Shown: positions 1 to 6,430, counted from the first letter of the stretch. The stretch: DNA of 7,214 nt from Terriglobia bacterium (GCA_022866195.1 JALHUF010000170.1:1-7214); one strand, 5' to 3'. Numbers and translations: made by a program. Notes: generated by a model not told the origin, from the letters alone.

Positions 1-603
1 AATCCCGATCTGCCGGGCGGCCAGCGTCTTGGGATCGAGTTGGATGCGCACGGCATACTTCTGCGCGCCATAGACTTGGACCTGCGCCACGCCGCTGATC
101 ATGGAGATGCGTTGGGCGACGAAGGTCTCCGCGTATTCGTCCACGGTGGAGAGCGGCAGGGTAGGTGAATTCATCGACAAGAAGAGAATTGGCGCGTCCG
201 CGGGATTGACCTTGCGGAAGGACGGCGGACTCGGCATGTCAGGCGGAAGCTGGCGTTGGGCGGTGGCGATGGCCGACTGCACATCCTGGGCTGCCGCATC
301 GATGTCGCGGTTAAGAGAGAACTGGAGCGTGATCCGCGTGCTACCCTGGGAATTACTCGAGGTCATCGAGTCAAGGCCGGCAATCGTGGAGAACTGGCGC
401 TCGAGCGGCATCGCCACGGCGGCGGCCATCGTATCGGGATTGGCTCCGGGAAGGCTGGCGCCCACCATGATGGTGGGGAAGTCCACGTTCGGCAGGTCGC
501 TCACCGGCAGGGCGCGATACCCGACAATTCCGAACAGCAGGATGGCCAACATGACCAGCGTGGTCATGACCGGCCGGCGAATGAAAAGTCCCGCGATGCT
601 CAT
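1..603 (-). CDS. RND efflux transporter, MdtB/MdtC-like, N-terminal part (runs off left edge)
   Basis: This encodes the first 201 residues of an inner-membrane RND pump, which would use the proton gradient to expel drugs or other small molecules through an adaptor and an outer-membrane channel. The reading frame is open from the ATG at 603 to the window edge. Residues 9-29 form the first membrane helix after the typical FIRRPVMTTL start. The porter-domain hallmarks follow: LPVSDLPNVDFPTI (32-45), SLPGANPDTMA (50-60), MPLERQ (65-70), MTSSNSQGSTRITLQF (80-95), and NPADAPIL (133-140). These match the MdtB/MdtC branch of HAE-1 RND pumps more closely than AcrB, from memory of those families. The start is the usual one for the family, although only a weak ribosome binding site is seen. 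The adaptor gene lies 160 bp upstream on the same strand, so the two very probably form one operon. The remaining ~800 residues are outside the window, so substrate range cannot be judged. Confidence 0.95.
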   Translation of the reverse strand, partial: MSIAGLFIRRPVMTTLVMLAILLFGIVGYRALPVSDLPNVDFPTIMVGASLPGANPDTMAAAVAMPLERQFSTIAGLDSMTSSNSQGSTRITLQFSLNRDIDAAAQDVQSAIATAQRQLPPDMPSPPSFRKVNPADAPILFLSMNSPTLPLSTVDEYAETFVAQRISMISGVAQVQVYGAQKYAVRIQLDPKTLAARQIGI

Positions 604-613
604 GGCTTAAGAA

Positions 614-648
614 CAGTGACTAGGGACGAGTGACAAGTGACGAGCCAA
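614..648. repeat. Heptad repeat array (left arm), AGTGAC-type
   Basis: Five consecutive 7-bp units run from 614: CAGTGAC, TAGGGAC, GAGTGAC, AAGTGAC and a decayed fifth. On the minus strand they read GTCACTN. The same heptad in the opposite orientation occurs at 749-769. The segment 627-644 is complementary to 746-763 with 17 of 18 bases matching, so the spacer transcript could form a long stem. Function unknown. Confidence 0.75.
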
Positions 649-710
649 CCCCAATTCCTGGTCGCCAATCGGCAGTCCAGGCGCGAGGCCCGGAGCCTCT
701 CGCCTTTGAA

Positions 711-773
711 CTTTCAACTTTCAACTGTCAACTCTCGACTGGCTTCTCGTCACTGGTCACTCGTCACTGCTTC
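711..773. repeat. Heptad repeat array (right arm), CT-starting units
   Basis: Nine contiguous 7-bp units in constant phase all begin with CT. They start with two perfect CTTTCAA units (711-724), go through CTGTCAA (725-731), and end with CTCGTCA, CTGGTCA and CTCGTCA (746-766). The array drifts from a TTTCAA type to a GTCACT type without losing phase. It continues through the stop codon of the adaptor gene (764-766) into its last codons. The period is read directly from the sequence. Resemblance to the short tandemly repeated repetitive heptamers known from cyanobacteria is an analogy only. Confidence 0.75.
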
Positions 774-1918
774 TTCACTTCCACTTTGCTCCCCGGCGCC
801 AGCCGAAGCTGGCCGTCGGTGACTACCTTCTCTCCCGGTTGCAGCCCCTTCTCGATGACCGTTTCGCCGCTGACCGTCGCCCCAGGAACCACGGGGCGCG
901 ATTCTGCGGTCAAGTTGGGCTTTATCACGAAGACATACTGGCCGGCCTGCCCGGTCTGCACCGCCTGGGACGGCACCACGACGGCGTTGGGCCGCGAGGT
1001 TAGCTTCAACACCACATTAACGAATTGCCCGGGCCACAGGCCCCGCTCGGCATTGGTGAAGGTCGCTTTGAGGCGGATGGTTCCCGTGGTGCTATCCACG
1101 GCGTTGTCCACGAAAGTGAGCGTACCCTCGACGGGACGCTGCTCGGCGTCGGGGATGATGGCCATTACGGCAAGGCTGCCCGCCGCCATGCGGCGCTTGA
1201 TCTCTGCCAAGTTCTGCTCCGGCACGCTGAAGCTCACGTAGATGGGCGTCACCTGGTTGATGACCACCAGAATCGTCTCGTTGGCTTTGACGATATTGCC
1301 CGGATGGATGAGCAGGCTACCCGTGCGCCCGTCGATAGGGGAGCGGATGGAACAATAGTCGAGATCTACTTTGGCCTTTTCAATGGCTGCCTGGTCCGCG
1401 CGCACCGTAGCGGCAAGCGCATCGGCGCCGGTGCGGAACGAATCGTATTGTTCCTTCGAGACAATGCCTTCCTGGAACAACCGCGCATAGCGCTCCGCTT
1501 GCGCCCGGGCGTTTTCTAACTGCGCTTGGTCCCTGGCCAGATTGGCCTCCAACTGCTGCAGCGTCGCCTGGTAGGGCCGGGAATCTAAGGTGAAAAGCAG
1601 GTCGCCTGTCTTCACATCCTGGCCCTCCTTGAAGAAGGCCCGCTCCACTTCTCCTGCTTGCTGGGGCTTCACCGAGACGGCCGAATAGGCTTCCACATTT
1701 CCGATGGCGCGCACCTCCACCGGGACCGTTTTCTGAACGACCATGGCAACCGTCACCGGTACAGCTTCCTGCCTGATAATTTGCGACACCGTCTCGCGGG
1801 GCGAGCAGCCGGAAAGCAGAAAAAGCCCGAGCAGTATCAGTCCGAGATGCGCTGGGACATTTGATCTGGGACGAGCCAAGGGCTTGATTGCGCTGTGGGC
1901 TATTGCGAAGCTGCGCAT
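764..1918 (-). CDS. Membrane-fusion (adaptor) lipoprotein of RND efflux pump, MdtA-like
   Basis: This is the periplasmic adaptor that would link the RND pump encoded downstream to an outer-membrane channel. From the ATG at 1918 it has 384 residues, normal for the HlyD/AcrA/MdtA family. A hydrophobic stretch (26-36) leads to a lipobox LLSG-C38, so it is probably lipid-anchored. Then come the first half of the lipoyl domain (about 76-115: VEAYSAVSVKPQQAGEV and VKTGDLLFTLD), a coiled-coil hairpin (about 116-183, rich in Gln, Ala, Glu and Arg), the second lipoyl half (IRSPIDGRTG 191-200), a beta-barrel domain (about 220-310, ending GLWPGQFVNV), and a membrane-proximal domain (VVVPSQAV to the end). 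An in-frame ATG at 1957 would add 13 residues. The start at 1918 is preferred because AAAGGA sits 9 bases upstream of it, and because the best promoter has its -10 box directly against the 1957 codon. The gene is first in the operon; its stop lies inside a heptad array. Confidence 0.93.
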   Translation of the reverse strand: MRSFAIAHSAIKPLARPRSNVPAHLGLILLGLFLLSGCSPRETVSQIIRQEAVPVTVAMVVQKTVPVEVRAIGNVEAYSAVSVKPQQAGEVERAFFKEGQDVKTGDLLFTLDSRPYQATLQQLEANLARDQAQLENARAQAERYARLFQEGIVSKEQYDSFRTGADALAATVRADQAAIEKAKVDLDYCSIRSPIDGRTGSLLIHPGNIVKANETILVVINQVTPIYVSFSVPEQNLAEIKRRMAAGSLAVMAIIPDAEQRPVEGTLTFVDNAVDSTTGTIRLKATFTNAERGLWPGQFVNVVLKLTSRPNAVVVPSQAVQTGQAGQYVFVIKPNLTAESRPVVPGATVSGETVIEKGLQPGEKVVTDGQLRLAPGSKVEVKKQ

Positions 1919-1927
1919 GCCGTGGGT

Positions 1928-1933
1928 TCCTTT
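1928..1933 (-). promoter_or_regulatory. Ribosome binding site deciding the adaptor start
   Basis: AAAGGA on the minus strand, 9 bases before the ATG at 1918. No comparable site precedes the alternative ATG at 1957. Confidence 0.6.
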
Positions 1934-1957
1934 GCTTCTCCGTTTAACTGCATACAT

Positions 1958-1987
1958 ACTCTATGCCGAGCGCGCTGCGCAGGTCAA
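1958..1987 (-). promoter_or_regulatory. Candidate sigma-70 promoter for the efflux operon
   Basis: On the minus strand TTGACC (1987-1982) is followed after 18 bases by TAGAGT (1963-1958), matching the consensus at 5 of 6 and 4 of 6 positions. Transcription would begin near 1951, just inside the alternative ATG at 1957, which supports translation from 1918. Inferred from sequence only. Confidence 0.45.
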
Positions 1988-1995
1988 TAACCTGC
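1979..1995. promoter_or_regulatory. Palindrome over the -35 box, candidate operator
   Basis: The interrupted palindrome GCAGGT-caata-ACCTGC has perfect 6-bp arms and covers the whole -35 hexamer of the efflux promoter. A repressor dimer bound here would block RNA polymerase, as TetR- or MarR-type regulators do at many efflux operons. No regulator gene is in the window, so the protein is unknown. Two further short inverted repeats lie just upstream (arms 2004-2009/2019-2024 and 2029-2034/2040-2045). Confidence 0.4.
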
Positions 1996-2137
1996 CTAGG
2001 GGAGGTTCGACGCCGCGACGAACCGCTGCCTGCGGGCTTCGCAGGACACGCTGGTGCAATCCGGGTTTTTCGAGTAAACTGACACCGTTCGGCAGGCCTT
2101 AGCAGGCGCGCCGCTCGTTCTCCATGCCGCACGTCGC

Positions 2138-2245
<108 letters not shown>

Positions 2246-2250
<5 letters not shown>

Positions 2251-2413
2251 TCCGCCATACCTTAAACACCGGGGGGCTGGATGGCCCCGATTCTTCCGTA
2301 CCTATGTGCTCAGAAGTATGCGCGACGGCCGTTGGTACATGGTATCAACCGACGACCTGAAGCGGCGGGTGAGGTTGCACAATGCTGGGGCAGTACCAAC
2401 TAACCTACGGTAA
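2246..2413 (+). pseudogene. Truncated GIY-YIG nuclease remnant next to tRNA-Ser
   Basis: This 55-codon frame from ATG 2246 to TAA 2411-2413 contains the N-terminal half of a small GIY-YIG endonuclease of the YhbQ/UPF0213 type. Residues 19-51 read like the family consensus, with key segments TYVLRSMRDG, STDDLKRR and HNAGAVPT. Aligned by hand to I-TevI, Y20, Y31, R41 and H45 fall on Tyr6, Tyr17, Arg27 and His31 with identical spacing. The glycine of the YIG motif is valine (V33). The C-terminal half, with the metal-binding glutamate, is absent: the frame stops right after HNAGAVPTN, where the convergent epimerase gene ends (14-bp overlap). The frame stays open upstream through the tRNA 3' end to 2177, giving the RVRIP-type peptide often seen when tRNA is translated, so the original start is uncertain. 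Non-functional as a nuclease on this evidence. A bona fide very short protein is less likely. Confidence 0.72.
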
Positions 2414-3488
2414 GGCCCAGACCCGGCCGGTCGGGAAGGAGGAGTCTCCCGTTCTTGACCTGCACGCCCCTGTAGGGGTCATTGGCAATCAGCAGATTCC
2501 CATCCAGGTCCGCGAAGTCCACCAGCGGCGAAAGGTGCGCCGCTGCCGTGACGCTGATGGAACTCGCGATCATGCAGCCCAGCATGGTCTTCAGGCCCAG
2601 CGCGCGCGCCATCTGAATCATCCGCAGGGCCTCCAGAATGCCGCCGCACTTATCGAGCTTGATGTTTACGCCGTCATAGGCAGCCACCAAGCGGGGAATA
2701 TCCGCCGGATGCAGGCAGGCCTCATCCGCAATGATGGGGATGTGCACGCGGCTGCGAACCCAGCGCGTCTCCTCCAACATCGGGGCGGGCAGAGGCTGCT
2801 CCACCAGCTCCACGCCCTGCGACTCCAGCCAGTTGATCTTGCGGACTGCTTCCTCCTTGTCCTTCCAGCCTTCGTTAGCGTCCACGCGTAACCGCTTCGC
2901 CGTCACGCTGCGCACGGCGGCGAGGGTGGTTTCATCAGTATTCAGGCCGACCTTGATCTTCAGGATGGGAAACGACTCAGCCTCGCGTACCTTCTGGCGG
3001 GTGATCTCCGGCGTGTCGATACCGATGGAGTAAGTTGTGAGCGGTGCGTCGGAGGGGTCGAGACCAAAGTAGCGGTAGAGCGGTACACCCAGCTTCTTCC
3101 CCACCCAATCCATCAGCGCGATGTCGATGGCCGCTTTGGCGGCAAATTGGCCCTTAACGCGACGAAAGACTTCCGCCATCAGCTTCTCAAACTCCCACGG
3201 GTCGGCAGAGACAAGAAACTCGCGGACGGATTCGACCGCCTCCCGGGCTGACTCCGCGCTCTCTCCATAGCGGACGATAGGCGCGCCTTCGCCTAGGCCA
3301 GTCACGCCGTCGTGGGTGAAGCGCAGATGCAGGGTGTCGCGATATTCACTGGACGACATTGTTGTGGTCCAGGTGTGCCGCAGTCTGAGGCGGACAATCT
3401 GCATCTCCAACATGGATGGCGCGGCGCGGCCCACCAGCGGCAGCGCCGCCGCGGCGCCCGTGGCTTTCAACCAATCGCGGCGATTCAT
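2400..3488 (-). CDS. Tat-exported dipeptide epimerase, enolase superfamily (L-Ala-D/L-Glu epimerase-like)
   Basis: This 362-residue protein is predicted to invert the alpha carbon of the second residue in dipeptides such as L-Ala-D-Glu from murein. It has the enolase-superfamily capping domain and a barrel with the muconate-lactonizing subgroup residues: KIK (K177, K179) and K277 as opposing acid/base lysines, and D203, E230 and D255 as magnesium ligands. The DxD pair D327/D329 near the C-terminus is the mark of dipeptide epimerases, where it holds the substrate amino group. The N-terminus MNRRDWLKATGAAAALPLVG is a twin-arginine signal, unusual because the classical YcjG and YkfB enzymes are cytoplasmic. 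The start at 3488 is chosen because GGAGG lies 5 bases upstream, it gives the Tat signal, and it overlaps the preceding stop in ATGA. An in-frame ATG at 3701 would lie deep in the upstream gene and add 71 residues without family likeness. Exact dipeptide specificity cannot be read from sequence alone. Confidence 0.9.
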   Translation of the reverse strand: MNRRDWLKATGAAAALPLVGRAAPSMLEMQIVRLRLRHTWTTTMSSSEYRDTLHLRFTHDGVTGLGEGAPIVRYGESAESAREAVESVREFLVSADPWEFEKLMAEVFRRVKGQFAAKAAIDIALMDWVGKKLGVPLYRYFGLDPSDAPLTTYSIGIDTPEITRQKVREAESFPILKIKVGLNTDETTLAAVRSVTAKRLRVDANEGWKDKEEAVRKINWLESQGVELVEQPLPAPMLEETRWVRSRVHIPIIADEACLHPADIPRLVAAYDGVNIKLDKCGGILEALRMIQMARALGLKTMLGCMIASSISVTAAAHLSPLVDFADLDGNLLIANDPYRGVQVKNGRLLLPDRPGLGLTVG

Positions 3489-4339
3489 TTGATCCTCCGG
3501 CACGCCACCAGTAGCTTCCTCCAGACCTGGTCGGAGAGCTTGCTGATCTGAATCACGGGATGCCCATGCGTTGTGGCGTGCACAAACTTGCCGCGCCCTA
3601 TATACATACCGGTGTGAGTGACCTTCTCGGCGGATTCGCCAAAGAACAGGAGGTCTCCTGGCTGGAGCTTCTTCCGCTTCACCGGCAACGCTCCTGTCCA
3701 ATTGGCTTGCAGGTCGGCGTCGCGCGGCATAATCACCCCACGGCGTCGCACCAGCATCTGCACAAAGCCGGAACAGTCGTAACCGAAGCTAGAAGTTCCA
3801 CCCCACATGTAGGGCAATCCCAAGAACCGCTGGCTCCGGGCGATGGCCTGCGCAATCGACAGGGGCTTGGCGTCGAAGGTGATGTCCCCGCGCTGCACCC
3901 AGGCGGAGCGGCCATCCGGCAAGCGGACTGCGAGCCAGCCACCCTCTTCGTCGCCCTGTTCGGAGACTGCCTCCAGCCGGGTCTCGAACGGCACGGTGAG
4001 TAACGGTTGATGTTTGGTCACATCGGGTTCGCGGTAGAGGTTCGCGAACAGGCTCTCGACTTGTGCCACTCGCCCTGCGGAAGCGTACGGGGCTTCGCTG
4101 GAAACGAAGGGACGGAGCGAAGCTAGCGGCATCCAACCGGTGTAATCGTCCGCAGTGCGGACTTTTGCCCAGCCCTGTTTCTCCTCTTCCATCACGACGT
4201 TCGTGCCGTATATCGCTTGCGAAACCACGTCGGATTCTTCCGTGGGCGCGGAGTACATATTCGCGACCGGGTTCACGACCACCCCGCGCGGTTGGGCCGA
4301 GACCATCAGCACGAGTGCAAGTAAGAGGGACATTGTCAT
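3485..4339 (-). CDS. Exported SH3b-NlpC/P60 gamma-D-glutamyl endopeptidase, YkfC-like
   Basis: This 284-residue cysteine peptidase likely cleaves the gamma-D-Glu to diamino-acid bond in murein peptides. A short signal peptide (about 1-15, ending VSA-QP) suggests export. Two bacterial SH3 domains follow (about 19-78 and 88-152), then the NlpC/P60 domain (about 160-284). Catalytic residues are visible: C189 in YDCSGF, H242 in THTGMYIG, and H254 in FVHAT as the third polar residue. The WGG before the cysteine and the PRDADLQ segment (205-211) fit the YkfC group. The domain order matches Bacillus YkfC, which releases L-Ala-gamma-D-Glu. Its stop overlaps the start of the dipeptide epimerase gene by 4 bp, so the pair is probably co-translated and acts in sequence. 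The start at 4339 is followed by a second ATG two codons later (4333), which is also possible. A weak GGTG-type binding site precedes 4339. Confidence 0.92.
   Translation of the reverse strand: MTMSLLLALVLMVSAQPRGVVVNPVANMYSAPTEESDVVSQAIYGTNVVMEEEKQGWAKVRTADDYTGWMPLASLRPFVSSEAPYASAGRVAQVESLFANLYREPDVTKHQPLLTVPFETRLEAVSEQGDEEGGWLAVRLPDGRSAWVQRGDITFDAKPLSIAQAIARSQRFLGLPYMWGGTSSFGYDCSGFVQMLVRRRGVIMPRDADLQANWTGALPVKRKKLQPGDLLFFGESAEKVTHTGMYIGRGKFVHATTHGHPVIQISKLSDQVWRKLLVACRRIK
3494..3498 (-). promoter_or_regulatory. Strong ribosome binding site of the epimerase gene
   Basis: GGAGG on the minus strand lies 5 bases before ATG 3488, inside the last codons of the endopeptidase gene. It fixes the epimerase start and supports translational coupling. 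Confidence 0.75.
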
Positions 4340-4359
4340 ATCACCCCGAAACAGCAGCT

Positions 4360-4388
4360 ATCATCGCACGCACGGCAGCGAGGGGCAA
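4360..4388 (-). promoter_or_regulatory. Possible promoter for the endopeptidase-epimerase pair
   Basis: On the minus strand TTGCCC (4388-4383), 17 bases, then GATGAT (4365-4360). Each hexamer matches the sigma-70 consensus at 4 of 6 positions. It lies 21 bases above the ATG at 4339 in the divergent spacer. Weak and based on sequence only. Confidence 0.28.
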
Positions 4389-4510
4389 CGTGCTGATCCT
4401 CTTCTCCTCCGTTTACATCTTCGGCGGTGCGGCGGCACGCTGCCGCGTCTCAGTGCTGCGACGTGGTGAAAGACAAAAGACAGTTGAGGGATTCCACCGG
4501 CAGGCCGTGA

Positions 4511-4540
4511 TTGACAAGATTCGACGCGGTGTGCAAGAAT
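4511..4540 (+). promoter_or_regulatory. Candidate sigma-70 promoter for the nuoC-D-H genes
   Basis: A perfect TTGACA (4511-4516), 18 bases, then AAGAAT (4535-4540, 4 of 6). Transcription would start near 4547, giving a leader of about 44 bases before nuoC. It is the only good match in the 251-bp divergent region 4340-4590, which otherwise shows no gene. This region also holds two weak 7-bp units (GAAAGAC, AAAAGAC at 4468-4481). Confidence 0.42.
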
Positions 4541-4590
4541 TTCTATTTTGCTGCGCAGCGTCGAGGCTTTCCGGTAAGGCGCAATCGTAA

Positions 4591-5244
4591 ATGGTTGACC
4601 AACCAAAGGTTCCGCCTTCAGGCGGATCAGGCGAAACGCCTGCAAGGCCGGCTCCCGCAGAGGGGAGCACGGCTGCTCCGTCGCCGAAGGCTGGGGCCGC
4701 GCCTGGCAAACCGGTCGCCCCCAAGCCCGCCCTCGCCCCCGAGCCGTGGTCAAGTCCCTTGCTTGACGAGCTGCAGAAGGGATTTCCCGGCGCCCTGAGC
4801 AATGCCACGGTCTTCCGCAATCTCCCCTCTATTACGCTGGCCAAGGAGGCTCTCCTGGGAGTGTGCGAGTTCTTGAAGAGCGAGGAAGGGGGAGGGTACA
4901 CGCTGCTAACCGATGAGACAGCAGTGGACTACCCCAAGCGCGAGAAACGGTTTGAAATCATCTATCACCTCTATTCGTTTGCGCGGAACGACCGCTTGCG
5001 CCTGAAGGTTCTGGTAGGCGAGGACGAGAAAGTCCCCTCCGTCGTCGGCCTTTGGCCCACCGCCAACTGGTTGGAGCGGGAGATCTACGACATGTTCGGA
5101 GTCCAATACGAGGGCCATCCCGACTTGAAGCGCATCTTGCTGCCCGACGGGTGGACAGGCCACCCCCTGCGTAAGGACTACGATATCCTGAAGCAAGATG
5201 TAGCCTGGGTGCAGGCGAATCTGGGCATCAAGAGCGGACAGTAA
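4591..5244 (+). CDS. nuoC: NADH-quinone oxidoreductase subunit C (30 kDa)
   Basis: This hydrophilic subunit belongs to the connecting module of respiratory complex I, between the iron-sulfur arm and the membrane arm. The 217-residue protein carries the 30-kDa subunit signature: LEREIYDMFG (161-170), GHPDLKRILLPDGW (175-188) and GHPLRKDY (190-197). The conserved domain starts near residue 55. Residues 3-52 form a Pro/Ala/Gly-rich, probably disordered extension that is not part of the family core. The ATG at 4591 is the first in-frame start after the promoter. Its binding site is modest (TAAGG, 11 bases away), and no later ATG precedes the conserved domain. nuoD begins 3 bases after the stop, so the two are co-transcribed. 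Unlike E. coli, C and D are separate proteins. No nuoA or nuoB precedes it; the left neighbour is a divergent peptidase gene. Confidence 0.96.
   Translation: MVDQPKVPPSGGSGETPARPAPAEGSTAAPSPKAGAAPGKPVAPKPALAPEPWSSPLLDELQKGFPGALSNATVFRNLPSITLAKEALLGVCEFLKSEEGGGYTLLTDETAVDYPKREKRFEIIYHLYSFARNDRLRLKVLVGEDEKVPSVVGLWPTANWLEREIYDMFGVQYEGHPDLKRILLPDGWTGHPLRKDYDILKQDVAWVQANLGIKSGQ
4611..4642. repeat. Twin hairpin element inside the nuoC 5' coding region
   Basis: Two small inverted repeats lie back to back. The first is TCCGCC-ttca-GGCGGA (4611-4626) and, one base later, CAGGCG-aaa-CGCCTG (4628-4642). A third, GGTT-gacc-AACC, begins at the G of the start codon (4593-4604). They encode PPSGGSGETPA of the low-complexity extension. 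The layout looks like a dispersed palindromic repeat that entered the coding sequence, but copies elsewhere cannot be seen in this window. Confidence 0.45.
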
Positions 5245-5247
5245 TCA

Positions 5248-6360
5248 ATGCCGGACACCACCTATCTCGACGCCAATGAACTGGTCATCAACATGGGCCC
5301 GCAGCACCCGGCCACCCATGGCGTTCTGCGCGTCAAGCTGAAGCTCGACGGGGAGAAGGTACTGGGCTCGGAAGCGATCATTGGCTACCTGCATCGAGGG
5401 GTGGAGAAGATCGCGGAGAACCGCAGCTACGCCCAGTTCGCGCCTTACGTGGACCGCATGGATTATGTGGCCGCGGTCACGAACGGCATGGGTTACGTGG
5501 AGGCGGTGGAGAAACTGCTGGGCGTGGAGGTGCCGCCGCGCGCCCAGTACACGCGTATGATCCTGGCGGAGCTGCAACGGATTGCCAGCCATCTGCTATG
5601 GCTCGGGACGCACGCGCTGGACCTCGGCGCTATGACGCCGGTTTTCTACACGTTCCGCGAGCGCGAAGAAATTCTGAAAATCATGGAGAATTATTGCGGC
5701 GCGCGCCTGACCACGCACGCCTTCCGCATCGGCGGTCTGCAATATGACCTGTACGATGGTTTCGAAAAAGAAGTCCTGAAGTTTTGCGACTACGTTGGCC
5801 CGAAGATGGACGAATACGAGACCTTGCTCACCACCAACCGCATCTGGTTGAGGCGGACCAAGGGTGTGGGAGTGCTCTCGGGTGAAGATGCTATCGCCTT
5901 GGGCGTGACGGGGCCGGTGCTGCGCGGCTCCGGCGTGCGGTGGGACATTCGCAAGGTTCAACCTTACGAAGCCTACGATAAGGTGGATTTCATCGTCCCC
6001 ATCGGCGAGCATGGGGACACTTACGACCGATACCTCGTGCGCATGCAAGAAATGCGGCAGTCGGTGCGGATTATCCGCCAGGGTGTGGACCGGCTGGCTT
6101 CCGGACCCATCATGGGAAAAGTGGGAAAGATCATCAAACCCCCTGCGGCGGAGGTCTATCACTCGATTGAAGCGCCCAAGGGGGAGCTGGGATATTTCGT
6201 GGTCAGCGACGGCTCCACGCATCCTTACCGGGTGCGGGTGCGCCCCCCGTCGTTTGTGAACTTGCAGGCTCTGGACCCGATGATTCGCGGCCACTTGGTG
6301 GCGGACGTCGTGGCGGTAATCGGCACGCTCGATATCGTTCTTGGTGAGGTGGACCGCTAG
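5248..6360 (+). CDS. nuoD: NADH-quinone oxidoreductase subunit D (49 kDa)
   Basis: This core subunit of complex I forms, with NuoB, most of the quinone-binding cavity. The 370-residue protein is complete, with [13 protein letters not shown] (16-28), the signature [14 protein letters not shown] (48-61), DRMDYV (69-74), [10 protein letters not shown] (122-131), [12 protein letters not shown] (225-236), EMRQS (268-272), IEAPKGELG (307-315), and the C-terminal LGEVDR. H24 and Y73 correspond to the quinone-head ligands His38 and Tyr87 of the Thermus enzyme, so a working quinone site is expected. The protein is shorter than usual: between SGP (285-287) and [13 protein letters not shown] (301-313) there are only about 13 residues, where other bacteria and mitochondria have roughly 35-40 including a TSMEAVIYHFK-like helix. 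The frame is intact on both sides, so this is a genuine contraction. It starts 3 bases after nuoC. A 70-bp spacer with a repeat separates it from nuoH. Confidence 0.97.
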   Translation: MPDTTYLDANELVINMGPQHPATHGVLRVKLKLDGEKVLGSEAIIGYLHRGVEKIAENRSYAQFAPYVDRMDYVAAVTNGMGYVEAVEKLLGVEVPPRAQYTRMILAELQRIASHLLWLGTHALDLGAMTPVFYTFREREEILKIMENYCGARLTTHAFRIGGLQYDLYDGFEKEVLKFCDYVGPKMDEYETLLTTNRIWLRRTKGVGVLSGEDAIALGVTGPVLRGSGVRWDIRKVQPYEAYDKVDFIVPIGEHGDTYDRYLVRMQEMRQSVRIIRQGVDRLASGPIMGKVGKIIKPPAAEVYHSIEAPKGELGYFVVSDGSTHPYRVRVRPPSFVNLQALDPMIRGHLVADVVAVIGTLDIVLGEVDR

Positions 6361-6394
6361 AAATTGATGATTGACGATTGGAGATTGACGAGCT
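6361..6394. repeat. Heptad repeat array in nuoD-nuoH spacer, GATTGA-type
   Basis: Immediately after the nuoD stop come four 7-bp units (AAATTGA, TGATTGA, CGATTGG, AGATTGA) and the start of a fifth. The period equals that of the arrays at 614-648 and 711-773, but the unit sequence differs. The rest of the 70-bp spacer (6395-6430) has no recognisable signal, not even a strong ribosome binding site for nuoH. Confidence 0.65.
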
Positions 6395-6430
6395 CCGAAG
6401 CTTGATCGTCGGTCGCAGATAAGCAACTCC

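Noticed and set aside
101..610. Plus-strand frame of 169 codons
   Set aside because: Complement of the RND transporter gene, whose minus-strand protein is clearly conserved.
614..773. Possible CRISPR-like array
   Set aside because: Units are 7 bp, contiguous and degenerate; there are no 25-40 bp repeats, spacers or cas genes.
630..1241. Plus-strand frame of 203 codons with repeated Leu/Ser/Thr at its start
   Set aside because: Its start is heptad repeat and the rest is the complement of the adaptor gene.
2272..2288. GGGG...CCCC hairpin as a terminator for the tRNA or the epimerase
   Set aside because: The stem is only about 4 bp and there is no T-run on either strand.
3489..3701. N-terminal extension of the epimerase from the in-frame ATG at 3701
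   Set aside because: It lies inside the NlpC/P60 gene in another frame and has no family likeness. The Tat signal, GGAGG site and ATGA overlap all point to 3488.
4063..4590. Plus-strand frame of 175 codons reaching into the divergent spacer
   Set aside because: Most of it is the complement of the endopeptidase gene. The remainder is Arg/Ser/Ala-rich with no recognisable domain and no good start.
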